A stretch of DNA of 64,000 nt from Demequina aestuarii (GTDB lineage: Bacteria > Actinomycetota > Actinomycetes > Actinomycetales > Demequinaceae). Shown here in pieces: positions 42,614 through 52,083 of the stretch (its first letter is position 1; each line of letters begins with the position of its first letter). Under the pieces are notes generated by a model. The model made no database searches. It saw only the letters and a list, made by a program, of their open reading frames with translations, and was not told the origin of the DNA. Made by a program: the position numbers and the translations under genes. The stretch lies in contig NZ_BBRD01000001.1 of the NCBI RefSeq assembly GCF_000975095.1, positions 1,073,467 through 1,137,466 of the forward strand, given 5' to 3'.

Positions 42614-44370
42614 TGGCAACCGCCGACTACGCCGACGACCGCCACGAGCCCGCCGGTGCCGCGATTCCCGCCGCGCCGTCGCGCTCCGGCTCCATCGCGG
42701 TGAAGTGGATCACCTCCACTGACCACAAGACCATCGGGTACATGTACCTGATCACGTCGTTCATGTTCTTCATCATCGGCGGCGTGATGGCGCTGGTGAT
42801 CCGCGCCGAGCTGTTCGAGCCCGGAATGCAGATCGTGCAGTCCGCGGAGCAGTACAACCAGTTGTTCACGATGCATGGCACGATCATGCTGCTGCTGTTC
42901 GCGACGCCGCTGTTCGCGGGGTTCGCGAACGTGATCGTCCCGCTCCAGATCGGTTCGCCTGACGTCGCGTTCCCGCGACTCAACATGTTCGCGTACTGGC
43001 TGTACCTGTTCGGTGGGCTCATCGCCTCCGCCGGCTTCTTCACTCCGCAGGGTGCGGCGTCGTTCGGATGGTTCGCGTACGCGCCGCTGTCGAACGCCGT
43101 GTACTCGCCTGGCGTGGGTGGCAACCTGTGGGTCTTCGGCCTGGCGCTCGGCGGCTTCGGCACCATCCTCGGCGCCGTGAACTTCATCACCACCATCGTC
43201 ACGATGCGCGCACCCGGAATGACGATGTTCCGCATGCCCATCTTCACGTGGAACATCCTCGTGACCTCGATGCTCGTGCTGCTCGCGTTCCCGCCGCTGG
43301 CCTCCGCGCTGTTCGCGCTGGGCTCCGACCGCGTGCTCGATTCCCAGGTGTTCAACCCCGAGAACGGGGGAGCGATCCTGTGGCAGCACCTGTTCTGGTT
43401 CTTCGGGCATCCCGAGGTGTACATCATCGCGCTGCCGTTCTTCGGCATCGTGTCCGAGATCCTGCCCGTCTTCTCGCGCAAGCCGCTGTTCGGCTACCAC
43501 GGGCTGGTCTACGCGACCATCGCCATCGCAGCCCTGTCAGTGACGGTGTGGGCGCACCACATGTACGTCACTGGCGCGGTGCTGTTGCCGTTCTTCGCGT
43601 TCATGACGATGCTGATCGCGGTGCCGACCGGAGTGAAGTTCTTCAACTGGATCGGCACGATGTGGCGCGGCAAACTCACCTTCGAGACGCCGATGCTGTG
43701 GTCGATCGGGTTCATCATCACCTTCCTGTTCGGCGGACTCACCGGCGTGATTCTGTCCTCTCCGCCGCTCGACTTCCCGGTGTCCGACTCCTACTTCGTG
43801 GTCGCACACTTCCACTACGTCGTGTTCGGCACCGTGGTGTTCGCGATGTTCGCCGGCTTCTACTTCTGGTGGCCCAAATTCACCGGCAAGATGCTGAACG
43901 AGCGCTGGGGCAAGGTTCACTTCTGGCTGCTGTTCATCGGCTTCCACACGACGTTCCTCATCCAGCACTGGCTTGGCGCGAGCGGCATGCCTCGCCGGTA
44001 TGTCGACTACCTGCCGGAGGACAACTTCACGTGGATGAACCAGGTATCCACGGTGGGTGCGGTCATCTTGGCGCTCTCGACTCTGCCGTTCTTCTGGAAC
44101 GTCTACATCACCACCAAGCGTGCACCCAAGGTGTCCGTCGACGACCCGTGGGGCTACGGCAACTCTCTCGAGTGGGCGACCAGCTGCCCGCCCCCGCGCC
44201 ACAACTTCACGTCGATACCGCGCATCCGCTCGGAGCGCCCGGCCTTCGACCTGCACCACCCCGAGGCCGCGGCTCGCGATCACCACGCCGCGTATGGCTC
44301 AGGGAGTGACCATGCCCCCGTGGCGGCCGGCGACAGCCACGCTCACACCGCGTCCGACAAGGAGAGCTGA
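42613..44370 (+). CDS. ctaD: Cytochrome aa3 oxidase subunit I
   Basis: A 585-residue heme-copper oxidase core with 12 helices. Visible ligands: the low-spin heme His in [14 protein letters not shown] (CuB His with crosslinked Tyr), AHHMY (CuB His pair), and AHFHYV for heme a/a3. The proton channel Glu is in the FGHPEVY helix. The C-terminus has a His-rich cytoplasmic tail. Translation is coupled to ctaC by the TAATG overlap. It forms the oxygen-reducing centre of the bc1-aa3 supercomplex. Confidence 0.98.
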   Translation: MATADYADDRHEPAGAAIPAAPSRSGSIAVKWITSTDHKTIGYMYLITSFMFFIIGGVMALVIRAELFEPGMQIVQSAEQYNQLFTMHGTIMLLLFATPLFAGFANVIVPLQIGSPDVAFPRLNMFAYWLYLFGGLIASAGFFTPQGAASFGWFAYAPLSNAVYSPGVGGNLWVFGLALGGFGTILGAVNFITTIVTMRAPGMTMFRMPIFTWNILVTSMLVLLAFPPLASALFALGSDRVLDSQVFNPENGGAILWQHLFWFFGHPEVYIIALPFFGIVSEILPVFSRKPLFGYHGLVYATIAIAALSVTVWAHHMYVTGAVLLPFFAFMTMLIAVPTGVKFFNWIGTMWRGKLTFETPMLWSIGFIITFLFGGLTGVILSSPPLDFPVSDSYFVVAHFHYVVFGTVVFAMFAGFYFWWPKFTGKMLNERWGKVHFWLLFIGFHTTFLIQHWLGASGMPRRYVDYLPEDNFTWMNQVSTVGAVILALSTLPFFWNVYITTKRAPKVSVDDPWGYGNSLEWATSCPPPRHNFTSIPRIRSERPAFDLHHPEAAARDHHAAYGSGSDHAPVAAGDSHAHTASDKES

Positions 44371-44373
44371 CCG

Positions 44374-44775
44374 ATGCGACTCGAATCCAACGTCTTCTGG
44401 ATCCCGTCGATCTTCTTCTTCCTTGCCGGAACTCTCTACGGCATCTTCACTGGCTGGGCAGAGTGGGTCGGGATCGTGGCGATCCTGCTCACGGGCGGCA
44501 TGTTCATCATGATCGGCATCTATTTCAAGATGCTCGAGAAGCGCCACGGGCGCCGTCCCGAGGACGATGAGGACGCCCACATCTCCGAGCTCGCGGGTTC
44601 TCAGGGCGTGTACGCGCCGTGGAGCTGGTGGCCCCTGGTGATCGCGCTCGGCGCGGCGTTGGCGTTCGTCGCCATGGCCGTGGGCTGGTGGATCATGGTT
44701 CCGGCCGTGATCATCGGCTCCGTGGGCCTGGTGGGCTGGGTGCTCGAGTTCTCGACGGGACGTCACGCGCACTGA
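44374..44775 (+). CDS. ctaF: Cytochrome c oxidase subunit IV (actinobacterial CtaF)
   Basis: A 133-residue protein with four hydrophobic helices in two pairs and an acidic middle (PEDDEDAHISEL), typical of actinobacterial subunit IV that is structurally part of the bc1-aa3 complex. It starts 3 bp after ctaD and completes the ctaCDF run. No catalytic residues are expected; it supports assembly and stability. Confidence 0.92.
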   Translation: MRLESNVFWIPSIFFFLAGTLYGIFTGWAEWVGIVAILLTGGMFIMIGIYFKMLEKRHGRRPEDDEDAHISELAGSQGVYAPWSWWPLVIALGAALAFVAMAVGWWIMVPAVIIGSVGLVGWVLEFSTGRHAH

Positions 44776-45160
44776 CGGACGCCCCCCTCGCTCCTCCGAG
44801 TCGAGTTGCCCTGCCGGCAGCCGACACGAGGCGCGAGACGGCCACGGCGACACCTGCGGGACGTTGCCGCATCCCAGCGCCGTCAGGGTGACGATGCTCC
44901 CGCACAGAGGACTGTGCCATGGCAGAGGAACCATGGTCACCGTGGGGTCGGCGAAGGACCCAGGGGACGCTCCCTCGATGAGCGCGTCGACCAGCACCGC
45001 GACCAGGAGCCTGTTCTGCGGAACGGCGCTCGGAGCGGCGGGTGGCTCTGGGCGCTGCTGGGCTCTGATCGGCCTCTGAACCGCCGCTGACGGCCTCAGA
45101 TCGCCGTCCCGGTCCTTGGGAACACCACGCTGGCCGCGAGCCGCGCACCCATCGAGACGC
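44776..45160. other. Long intergenic region after ctaF; no convincing gene
   Basis: Between the convergent ctaF and sodA genes lie 440 bases; the last part holds the sodA terminator. A plus-strand open frame from 44864 to 45079 (71 codons) and a minus-strand frame exist, but neither has a clear ribosome-binding site or recognisable motifs. I see no tRNA-like fold. The region may hold a ctaF transcript end, a small RNA or decayed coding sequence. Confidence 0.4.
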
Positions 45161-45198
45161 ACGAAGGGCGGGCACCCCGGAGGATGCCCGCCCTTCGT
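45161..45198 (-). terminator. Terminator of sodA
   Basis: ACGAAGGGCGGGCA (45161-45174) and TGCCCGCCCTTCGT (45185-45198) form a perfect 14-bp stem with a 10-nt loop just past the sodA stop. Confidence 0.8.
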
Positions 45199-45215
45199 AG
45201 ACCCGTGTCAGTGCG

Positions 45216-45836
45216 TTACGCGACGATCAGGCCCTGCGTCGCCGACGCGGTGGCGAAGCGCTGCTGGACGTTCGCCCAGTCCACCACGTTCCACCACGCC
45301 TTGACGTAGTCCGCCTTGACGTTGCGGTACTGCAGGTAGAAGGCGTGCTCCCACATGTCGAGCATCAGCAGGGGGACGAGGCCCACGGGCACATTGCCCT
45401 GCTGGTCGTAGAGCTGGACGATGACGAGCTTCTTGCCGATGGTGTCCCACGCGAGGATCGACCAGCCGGAGCCCATGACGGTGAGCGCGTTGTGCGTGAA
45501 GTGCGCGCGGAACTTGTCGAACGATCCGAAGTTCTCGTCGATCGCCGCAGCGAGCTCGCCGGTGGGCTTGTCGCCGCCGTCCGGGGACATGTTGGTCCAG
45601 AACACCGAGTGGTTGGTGTGCCCGCCAAGGTTGAAGGCCAATGCCTTCTCGAGACCGGCGATCGCACCGAAGTCGTCGCTGTCGCGCGCGGCGGCCATCT
45701 TCTCGAGCGCCGTATTGGCACCGGCCACGTACGTGGCGTGGTGCTTCGAGTGGTGCAATTCCATGATCTCGCCAGCGATGTGCGGGTCGAGAGCGCCATA
45801 GTCGTATGAGAGGTCCGGCAGCGTGTAGTCAGCCAT
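45216..45836 (-). CDS. sodA: Superoxide dismutase (Fe/Mn family)
   Basis: A 206-residue enzyme removing superoxide. Metal ligands: His28 ([12 protein letters not shown]), His76 (GGHTNHSVF), Asp160 and His164 (DMWEHAFY). Sequence type is Mn/Fe-dual actinobacterial; the metal cannot be assigned with certainty. There is no signal peptide. The ATG at 45836 follows AGGAGGAAG. A -10 (TAGGCT, minus strand, 45898-45903) gives a leader of about 60 nt with an 8-bp hairpin. It sits between the two respiratory gene blocks. Confidence 0.96.
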   Translation of the reverse strand: MADYTLPDLSYDYGALDPHIAGEIMELHHSKHHATYVAGANTALEKMAAARDSDDFGAIAGLEKALAFNLGGHTNHSVFWTNMSPDGGDKPTGELAAAIDENFGSFDKFRAHFTHNALTVMGSGWSILAWDTIGKKLVIVQLYDQQGNVPVGLVPLLMLDMWEHAFYLQYRNVKADYVKAWWNVVDWANVQQRFATASATQGLIVA

Positions 45837-45897
45837 ACTTCCTCCTGCGTTGGGCGCGGCGTCGTGCGCCGCGCGGTTTTCCGGGGTGTCCCCTTCA

Positions 45898-45903
45898 GCC
45901 TAT
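45898..45903 (-). promoter_or_regulatory. -10 of sodA
   Basis: Minus-strand TAGGCT, with a leader carrying a hairpin (GCGCGGCG/CGCCGCGC at 45854-45874) and the ribosome-binding site. Confidence 0.45.
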
Positions 45904-45999
45904 CGCCGTGGGCTGTTCCCGCAGCGACGAGCTGTGTGCGTGTCAACACCAGGAAGTGCCTGGGGATTCCCTGTGGGGGCGTGGTGCGGGACAGACGCA

Positions 46000-46033
46000 C
46001 GAAGGCCGGTCCCGACGTGGGGACCGGCCTTCG
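46000..46033 (-). terminator. Terminator of qcrB / ctaE-qcrCAB operon
   Basis: CGAAGGCCGGTCCC (46000-46013) and GGGACCGGCCTTCG (46020-46033) form a perfect 14-bp stem with a 6-nt loop immediately after qcrB. Confidence 0.82.
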
Positions 46034-46049
46034 AACGCTGCTCGGACTG

Positions 46050-47774
46050 CTACTTCTTGGTCGCACCCTCGTCGAGCTCTTCCCACTCGTCATCGAGGCG
46101 CTCGTTGGCGCCCTTCGCGTCAGCGGCGTCCGCCAGACCGTGCGCCGAAGGTGCGTCGGAGTGCGCGTGGTGGGCGGCCTCGAGCTCCTCGGGGGTGACG
46201 GGCTCGATGCGCTCCTCGTAGTAGAAGCGGGACAGTCGCTGCTTGAAGCGGTCCCATCGGTATCCCTTGCGCGCGACGCCACGGTCGTTGCGCTCGGGGG
46301 CGATCTCCAGGGGCTTGTGGTTGTCGAAGGACACCCGCACCCACCGCTCCTCGTCATCCAGAGGGCTGTGGACCTCGACGTACTCGCCGTGCTCGTGGCG
46401 GACGATGGTGCCCGTCTCGTGGCCGTGCAGCACCAGCTCGCGGTCCTTGCGCTGAAGACCCAGGCAGAGCCGCTTCGTGATCCAGAAGGCAAGGACGGGG
46501 AGGATGAAGATGCCCCATTGGAAGAAGATGGTGAGGTCGTTCAGCGACAGGTGGAAGAGGCTCGCCACAATATCGTTCGAGCCCTCGAGGACCAGGATCA
46601 CGTAGAACACGATCATCCCTACGCCGATGCCCGTGCGGACAGGCACGTTGCGGGGCCGGTCGAGCACGTGCTTCTCGCCCTTGTCGCCGGTGGCCCATGA
46701 CTCGATCCACGGGTACAGCGCGATGAAGCCGAAGAACAGTGCGGGGACGATCACTGAGGGGATCAGGATGTTCAGCGACAGCGTGTAGCCCCAGAGCTCC
46801 CATTCCGTGGGGAGACCGAAGAGCCACCCCGGCCACATGCGGAGCAGCCCATCGATGAACAGGATGTACCAGTCGGGCTGCGTTCCCGCGGAGACGGGGG
46901 AGGGGTCGTAGGGTCCGTAGTTCCACACCGGGTTGATGGTGAACACCGAGGCGACCAGGGCGATGATGCCGAAGACGACGAAGAAGAAGCCGCCGGCCTT
47001 CGCCGTGTACACGGGAAAGAGGGGCAGGCCCACGACGTTGCGGTGCGTGCGGCCACCACCCGGGTACTGGGTGTGCTTGTGCAGGAAGACGAGGAACAGG
47101 TGGAGCGCGATCAGCGCGAGGATCAGGCCGGGCACCAGCAGGATGTGCGCGGTGAAGATCCGGGGGATGAGCGCCGTGCCGGGGAACTCGCCGCCGAACA
47201 GCCAGAACGAGATGTGACTGCCCAGGAGCGGAACGCCCTTGATGACGCCGTCGATGATGCGCAGTCCGTTGCCGGAGAGCACGTCGTCGGGAAGCGAGTA
47301 TCCGGTGAACCCGGCCGCGAGTCCGAGGATCATGAGCGTGAAGCCCACGAGCCAGTTCAGCTCACGGGGCTTGCGGAACGCACCGGTGAAGAACACCCGG
47401 CACATGTGGACCATGATCGAGGCGAGGAACAGCAGGGCGGACCAGTGGTGGGTCTGGCGCATGAGCAGCCCGCCCGGCACCTCGAACGAGGTGACGAGCG
47501 TCGACTCGAATGCCTTGGTCATCTCGACGTCGTGCATGGTGGCGAAGGGACCCTCGTAGTGCACGGTCTCCATCGACGGCACGAAGAAGGCGGTCAGGAA
47601 CACCCCGGAGATCAGCAGCACGATGAACGAGTACAGCGCGATCTCACCGAGCATGAAGGACCAGTGGTCCGGGAACAGCTTGCGTGCGAAGAACTTGACG
47701 AATCCGCCGATGGACGTGCGCTCGTCGACGTAGTTCGCGGTGCCGGAGGCGGCGGAATTCAACGTGGCACCCAT
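46050..47774 (-). CDS. qcrB: Cytochrome b subunit of menaquinol:cytochrome c reductase
   Basis: A 574-residue cytochrome b with eight to nine helices. Bis-heme His pairs lie in MRQTHHWSALLFLASIMVHMCRVFF and the helix FTAHILLVPGLILALIALHLFLVFLH. The quinol site has PDWYILF, the actinobacterial form of PEWY. A long charged C-terminal extension (about 430-574) is typical of actinobacterial QcrB. ATG overlaps the qcrA stop (TGATG). It is the target type of Q203-like inhibitors in mycobacteria. Last gene of ctaE-qcrC-qcrA-qcrB. Confidence 0.97.
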   Translation of the reverse strand: MGATLNSAASGTANYVDERTSIGGFVKFFARKLFPDHWSFMLGEIALYSFIVLLISGVFLTAFFVPSMETVHYEGPFATMHDVEMTKAFESTLVTSFEVPGGLLMRQTHHWSALLFLASIMVHMCRVFFTGAFRKPRELNWLVGFTLMILGLAAGFTGYSLPDDVLSGNGLRIIDGVIKGVPLLGSHISFWLFGGEFPGTALIPRIFTAHILLVPGLILALIALHLFLVFLHKHTQYPGGGRTHRNVVGLPLFPVYTAKAGGFFFVVFGIIALVASVFTINPVWNYGPYDPSPVSAGTQPDWYILFIDGLLRMWPGWLFGLPTEWELWGYTLSLNILIPSVIVPALFFGFIALYPWIESWATGDKGEKHVLDRPRNVPVRTGIGVGMIVFYVILVLEGSNDIVASLFHLSLNDLTIFFQWGIFILPVLAFWITKRLCLGLQRKDRELVLHGHETGTIVRHEHGEYVEVHSPLDDEERWVRVSFDNHKPLEIAPERNDRGVARKGYRWDRFKQRLSRFYYEERIEPVTPEELEAAHHAHSDAPSAHGLADAADAKGANERLDDEWEELDEGATKK

Positions 47775-48850
47775 CAGCGGGTCTCCTCCTCGACTGCGGT
47801 GTCATCCCCGCCCTTGAGCCGGTCCCAGTACGACGGACCGATGGGTTCGTCGAAGTCCGCCTGCGCGACGATGTAGCCATCGTCGTCCACTGCGATCGGC
47901 AACTGGGGGAGCGGTCGCTTGGCGGGGCCGAAGACCACCTTGGCGCCGTTCGCGACGTCGAACGTGGACTGGTGACACGGGCACAGCAGGTGGTGGGTCT
48001 GCTGTTCGTACAGTGCCACGGGGCAGCCGACGTGCGTGCAGATCTTGGAGTAGGCCACGATGCCGTCGAACGACCAGTCCTCACGCCCCTGCTGGATGGT
48101 GAGGTCCTTGGGGTCGAGGCGCACCAGCAGCACGACGGACTTCGCCTTCTCGTTCATCATCGCTGCGTGGTCAAGCTCGTGGAGGCCGTCGGGGATCACG
48201 TGGAAGACCGAGCCGATGGTGACGTCGGAGGCCTTGATCAGGGCGCCGTCGGGGTCGCGCGCCAGACGCACTCCCGGGCCCCAGATGGTGTGGCGGAACT
48301 TCGAGACGTTCCAGTCGCCGCCCATGTTGCCGATCTGCGGAACGAGCACGGACAGGGGAGCGATGGCGAGCGCCGTGATGAGCGTGCCCTTGAGCAGGCC
48401 CCGGCGCTCGACTCCAGCGAGGCCCGAGTCCTCCGCGCCGTCCTTCAGGTTCTGGATGGCGCCAGCGCGTGCCTCGTCGGAGCTGCGCAGCTCGTGGCGC
48501 TCCTCGACCATCTCGTGGTCGCGCATCAGGGTCTTGGCCCAGTGGATCGCTCCCAGGCCGATGCCGATCATCGCGAGGAAGACGCCGATGCCGATCCACA
48601 TGTTGATCTGCTGGATCGCCGCGACGTCGCCGCCGTCGCCGATGTCGAGACCGAAGTACGCCCAGATGGCAATGACCGTGCCGATGATCGAGATGGCGAA
48701 CAGCAGTGCGGTCTGTCGCTCCGCGCGCTTGCCGGCCTTCTTGTCCACGTCTGCGCGCCGGGGACGGTGATGCGGCAGTCCGGGGTTGTCGTGCCCGTTC
48801 GCCGACGTGAGGTCGGAGTACGGCGATGAGTTCTTGTCGGCGGCGCTCAT
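47774..48850 (-). CDS. qcrA: Rieske iron-sulfur subunit
   Basis: A 358-residue subunit. Three N-terminal helices (about 50-75, 88-108 and 160-180), characteristic of actinobacterial QcrA, anchor a C-terminal Rieske domain with CTHVGC and CPCHQS ligating the [2Fe-2S] cluster. The ATG at 48850 overlaps the qcrC stop as ATGA and is preferred over an upstream start that would lie inside qcrC. It transfers electrons from menaquinol to the di-heme QcrC. Confidence 0.95.
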   Translation of the reverse strand: MSAADKNSSPYSDLTSANGHDNPGLPHHRPRRADVDKKAGKRAERQTALLFAISIIGTVIAIWAYFGLDIGDGGDVAAIQQINMWIGIGVFLAMIGIGLGAIHWAKTLMRDHEMVEERHELRSSDEARAGAIQNLKDGAEDSGLAGVERRGLLKGTLITALAIAPLSVLVPQIGNMGGDWNVSKFRHTIWGPGVRLARDPDGALIKASDVTIGSVFHVIPDGLHELDHAAMMNEKAKSVVLLVRLDPKDLTIQQGREDWSFDGIVAYSKICTHVGCPVALYEQQTHHLLCPCHQSTFDVANGAKVVFGPAKRPLPQLPIAVDDDGYIVAQADFDEPIGPSYWDRLKGGDDTAVEEETR

Positions 48851-49632
48851 GAGGAACGGGCTCCTACCCAGATGGTGCTGGCGATGATCAGACCGAGCAG
48901 GACGAGCCACGCCCACATTCCCTCGGACACGGGGCCGATGGAGCCGAGTGTCAGACCGCCGGGCGAGCCGTTGCTCTGGAAGTCGAGGTAGGCGATGATG
49001 TTCCGCTTGGTCTCAGGGGTGATGTTGGCGTCGTTGAAGACTGGCATCGATTGAGGGCCGGTCAGCATGGCCTCATACAGGTGAGTGGGAGTCGTGTTGA
49101 GCAGCGACGGCGCGAACTTGCCCTGCGTCAGCGCGCCGCCGCCGCCGATCGAGCCGTGGCACATGGCGCAGTTGGTGCGGAAGGCGAGCATGCCGTCCGC
49201 AGCATCTCCGAGGGCCGGGTCCACCTGCTCAGCGGTGGGGATGGCGGGACCGGCTCCGAGGGAGGCGACCCAGGCCGCGAGCTGGTTGATCTCGTCCTGC
49301 GTGAACTGCGGCGCCTTGGCGGGGGCCTGGGGGCCCGACGCCTGCATGGGCATGCGTCCGGTGCCGACCTGGAAGTCGACTGCTGCCGCGCCCACGCCGA
49401 CCAGCGACGGAGCGACGCCGTCCTGCCCCTGGGCATCGAGGCCGTGGCAGGACGCGCAGTTGGCGGCGAACAGTTGCTCGCCCTCGTCCGCGTCCGCCTG
49501 CGTCATTTCCGTCGAGGCAGTGGCAGGGCCGGAGGTGGAGAGGGCAGCGATGCCGGAGATGAGAGCGAGCAGCGCCAGGACGAGCAGCAACGGGGCTGAC
49601 CGGTGGTGGCGCCGACGGGCAAGAATGTGCAT
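48847..49632 (-). CDS. qcrC: Di-heme cytochrome c subunit QcrC
   Basis: A 261-residue membrane-anchored cytochrome. The N-terminal helix (about 13-35), CASCH and CAMCH heme-binding motifs of two tandem cytochrome c folds, and a C-terminal anchor (about 236-257, SEGMWAWLVLLGLIIASTIWV) fit actinobacterial QcrC. It replaces a soluble cytochrome c by linking the bc1 part to CuA of CtaC in the supercomplex. It lies 10 bp after ctaE. Confidence 0.95.
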   Translation of the reverse strand: MHILARRRHHRSAPLLLVLALLALISGIAALSTSGPATASTEMTQADADEGEQLFAANCASCHGLDAQGQDGVAPSLVGVGAAAVDFQVGTGRMPMQASGPQAPAKAPQFTQDEINQLAAWVASLGAGPAIPTAEQVDPALGDAADGMLAFRTNCAMCHGSIGGGGALTQGKFAPSLLNTTPTHLYEAMLTGPQSMPVFNDANITPETKRNIIAYLDFQSNGSPGGLTLGSIGPVSEGMWAWLVLLGLIIASTIWVGARSS

Positions 49633-49642
49633 GGGTCTCCCC

Positions 49643-50275
49643 CTACTGGACCAGGTAGATCACGGCGAACAGGGCGATCCAGACGACGTCGACGAAGTGC
49701 CAGTAGTACGACACGACGATGGTGGTGGTGGCTTCGTGCGTGCCGAACTTCTTGGCAGCGAATGAGCGCCCGAGCACGAACAGCATGGCGATCAGTCCGC
49801 CGAGGACGTGGAGGCCGTGGAACCCGGTCGTCAGGTAGAACACGGAGCCGTAGGGGCTCGAGGAGATCGTGACGCCCTCGGAGACCAGCACCGCGTACTC
49901 GTAGACCTGGCCGGCGATGAACACCGATCCCATGATGAACGTGAGCACGAACCACTCGTGCATGCCCCAGCTCTTGACGTTCCACAAGGGGCCGGTGCGG
50001 CGACGCTGATAGCGCTCGGCCGCGAACACGCCCGCCTGCGCGGTGAACGAGGACAGCACCAGGATCGTGGTGTTCCCCAGGGCGAAGGGCACGCTGAGCA
50101 ACGGCGCCTGCTCCGCCCAGATCTCGGGCACCTGGGCGCGCAGAGTGAAGTACATCGCGAACAGACCCGCGAAGAACATCAGCTCTGAACTGAGCCAGAC
50201 GATGGTTCCTACAGCTACCTGGTTGGGGCGCGTCGCATGAATAGGTGACGGCACACTCGTCGTCGCGTGGGACAT
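49643..50275 (-). CDS. ctaE: Cytochrome aa3 oxidase subunit III
   Basis: A 210-residue membrane protein with five helices typical of actinobacterial subunit III ([54 protein letters not shown]). ATG at 50275 (MSHATTSV) is chosen because a minus-strand AATAAT lies 7 nt upstream, consistent with a leaderless mRNA; an ATG at 50284 would overlap that hexamer. First gene of the ctaE-qcrCAB operon. Confidence 0.93.
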   Translation of the reverse strand: MSHATTSVPSPIHATRPNQVAVGTIVWLSSELMFFAGLFAMYFTLRAQVPEIWAEQAPLLSVPFALGNTTILVLSSFTAQAGVFAAERYQRRRTGPLWNVKSWGMHEWFVLTFIMGSVFIAGQVYEYAVLVSEGVTISSSPYGSVFYLTTGFHGLHVLGGLIAMLFVLGRSFAAKKFGTHEATTTIVVSYYWHFVDVVWIALFAVIYLVQ

Positions 50276-50388
50276 GCGCACCATTATTGCCTATGACGTA
50301 GGTCCTAGATGCCAGAACGCGCGAGACTCCCGAATTGCTGCACTGGAGTCAGCCGATGCGCGTCGCGCTTCATGCCAGAATGGTCTGC

Positions 50389-50817
50389 ATGAGTGACGTG
50401 GCCAAGCGCAATGACGACGCGGTGGGGTCTGCCAAGGCCCGCATCCTGCTCTACAGCGACGATCGCAACGTGCGGGAGAAGGTGCGCTTCGCGTGCGGCT
50501 CCACGACGCACGGACGCACGATCGAATGGACGGAGACCGCCACGCATGATGCGGTCATCGCCCAGGTGGACTCGGCGAGCTTCGACCTGCTGATCCTCGA
50601 TGGTGAGGCGGCGAAGTCCGGTGGCATGGGGCTGTGCAGGCAGATCAAGCACGAGATCTACGACTGCCCGCCCATCATGATCCTCGTGGGCCGTGCGGGA
50701 GACGCCTGGCTCGCGACGTGGTCGGAGGCCGATGCCGCCGTCGCTCACCCTCTCGATCCCTTCGCGGTGCGTGACACCGTCGACGCGTTCTTCGCTCCCG
50801 TCGAACAGACCTCCTAA
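50389..50817 (+). CDS. Receiver-like protein without output domain; atypical phosphorylation site
   Basis: A 142-residue protein whose residues 17-135 follow the response-regulator receiver fold: acidic YSDD (Asp24, Asp25), LLILDGEAAK with Asp71 as phosphoacceptor, and a C-terminal HPLDPFAVRDTV helix. The switch Thr/Ser is Val100 and the invariant Lys of KP is His120 (AHPLDP). It therefore probably binds a partner without classical phospho-switching. No output domain is fused. It sits between the divergent ctaE and trpD; its ATG has CAGAAT 7 nt upstream. Confidence 0.75.
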   Translation: MSDVAKRNDDAVGSAKARILLYSDDRNVREKVRFACGSTTHGRTIEWTETATHDAVIAQVDSASFDLLILDGEAAKSGGMGLCRQIKHEIYDCPPIMILVGRAGDAWLATWSEADAAVAHPLDPFAVRDTVDAFFAPVEQTS

Positions 50818-50843
50818 CGCCAGCCCGAACACGAGGAGGCCTC

Positions 50844-51884
50844 GTGGCCACCCTGCAGGATCTGCTGTCCCGCCTCGTCGAGCACGAGGACCTCACCGCC
50901 GAGGAGACCGCGGACGTGATGAACTCGGTGTTGACCGACACGGCGTCGCCCGTGGCGATGGGCGCGTTCCTGGCGGCGCTGCGTGTCAAGCGCGAGACGC
51001 CGACCGAGGTCGCGGGTCTCGCGAAGGCGATGCTCGACCACGCCATCCGCTTCGAGGTGCCGGGGCGTTCGGTGGACATCGTGGGAACGGGCGGAGATGG
51101 CGCGCATACCGTGAACATCTCGACGATGGCGTCGATCGTGATCGCCGGCGCAGGGCTCACGGTGGTGAAGCACGGCAATCGCGCCGCCACGTCGAAGTCG
51201 GGCAGCGCGGACGTCCTCGGCGCGCTCGGAGTGCGGCTCGACCTCCCCCCGGCACGCGTGGCAGAGCTCGCGACGGAGGTGGGCATCACCTTCTGCTTTG
51301 CGCAGGTCTTCCACCCCTCGATGAAGTTCGCGATGCCCATTCGCAAGGAACTCGGGGTGCCGACGACCTTCAACATCCTGGGCCCCCTCACCAATCCCGC
51401 TCAGCCGGCCGCCACCGCGATCGGCTCATCGAGTCTCAGGGTGTCGCCGGTGCTCGCAGGCGTGATCGCCCAACAGGGCCGCGAAGCATTGGTCTTCCAC
51501 GGCGACGATGGTCTCGACGAGCTCGCGCCCACGGGGGCCGCCACGGTGTGGGAGGTGCGCGGCGGCGGAATCACCGAGCTGCGGCTCGACCCGGTGGGAG
51601 ACCTCGGAGTCGCCCCCATCACGATTGACGAGCTGCGAGGCGGTGACGCCGAGCACAACGCTGGGGTGGCGCGTCGCGTTCTCGAGGGGGAGCGGGGAGC
51701 GGTCCGGGACACGGTGATCCTGAACGCCGCGGCGGGCCTCGTGGCGGACGCGACGCTGCCGGGGACCGCATCGGGCACCATCGCGGAGCGCTTCGCCTCT
51801 GCCATCGTGCTCGCCGAACGGTCCGTCGACTCGGGCGCCAGCGCAGACGTCCTCGACCGCTGGGTTGCCGCAACCCGCGCCTGA
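50844..51884 (+). CDS. trpD: Anthranilate phosphoribosyltransferase
   Basis: A 346-residue enzyme attaching phosphoribose to anthranilate in tryptophan synthesis. Signature motifs: GTGGDG (PRPP loop), KHGNRAATSKSGSADVLGALG, and FNILGPLTNPA. The GTG start at 50844 follows GAGGAGG. It stands apart from other trp genes but in the same position after the ctaE/qcr operon as M. tuberculosis trpD (Rv2192). Confidence 0.96.
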   Translation: MATLQDLLSRLVEHEDLTAEETADVMNSVLTDTASPVAMGAFLAALRVKRETPTEVAGLAKAMLDHAIRFEVPGRSVDIVGTGGDGAHTVNISTMASIVIAGAGLTVVKHGNRAATSKSGSADVLGALGVRLDLPPARVAELATEVGITFCFAQVFHPSMKFAMPIRKELGVPTTFNILGPLTNPAQPAATAIGSSSLRVSPVLAGVIAQQGREALVFHGDDGLDELAPTGAATVWEVRGGGITELRLDPVGDLGVAPITIDELRGGDAEHNAGVARRVLEGERGAVRDTVILNAAAGLVADATLPGTASGTIAERFASAIVLAERSVDSGASADVLDRWVAATRA

Positions 51885-52083
51885 GCGAGCCCGCCCAGCG
51901 CCCTACCGTTCGCCTCTTCTCGTTCCACCCTGGGCGGCGCCATCAGCAGCAGTCACCGTCGTGGCGACGATCCCCGTCACCTCTGACGTCGCCTCCTCGG
52001 AGATGGGTGCGGGGATGGCGGTGCTCTCGGTGGTGCTCGCGCATCGGCGCGTCGTGGTCGATGCTGCGACGCGGTGCCTGGCG

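Noticed and set aside
44299-45162. Minus-strand open frame across ctaD end, ctaF and the following gap
   Set aside because: Most of it is antisense to ctaF. The remaining part has no ribosome-binding site and no recognisable motif.
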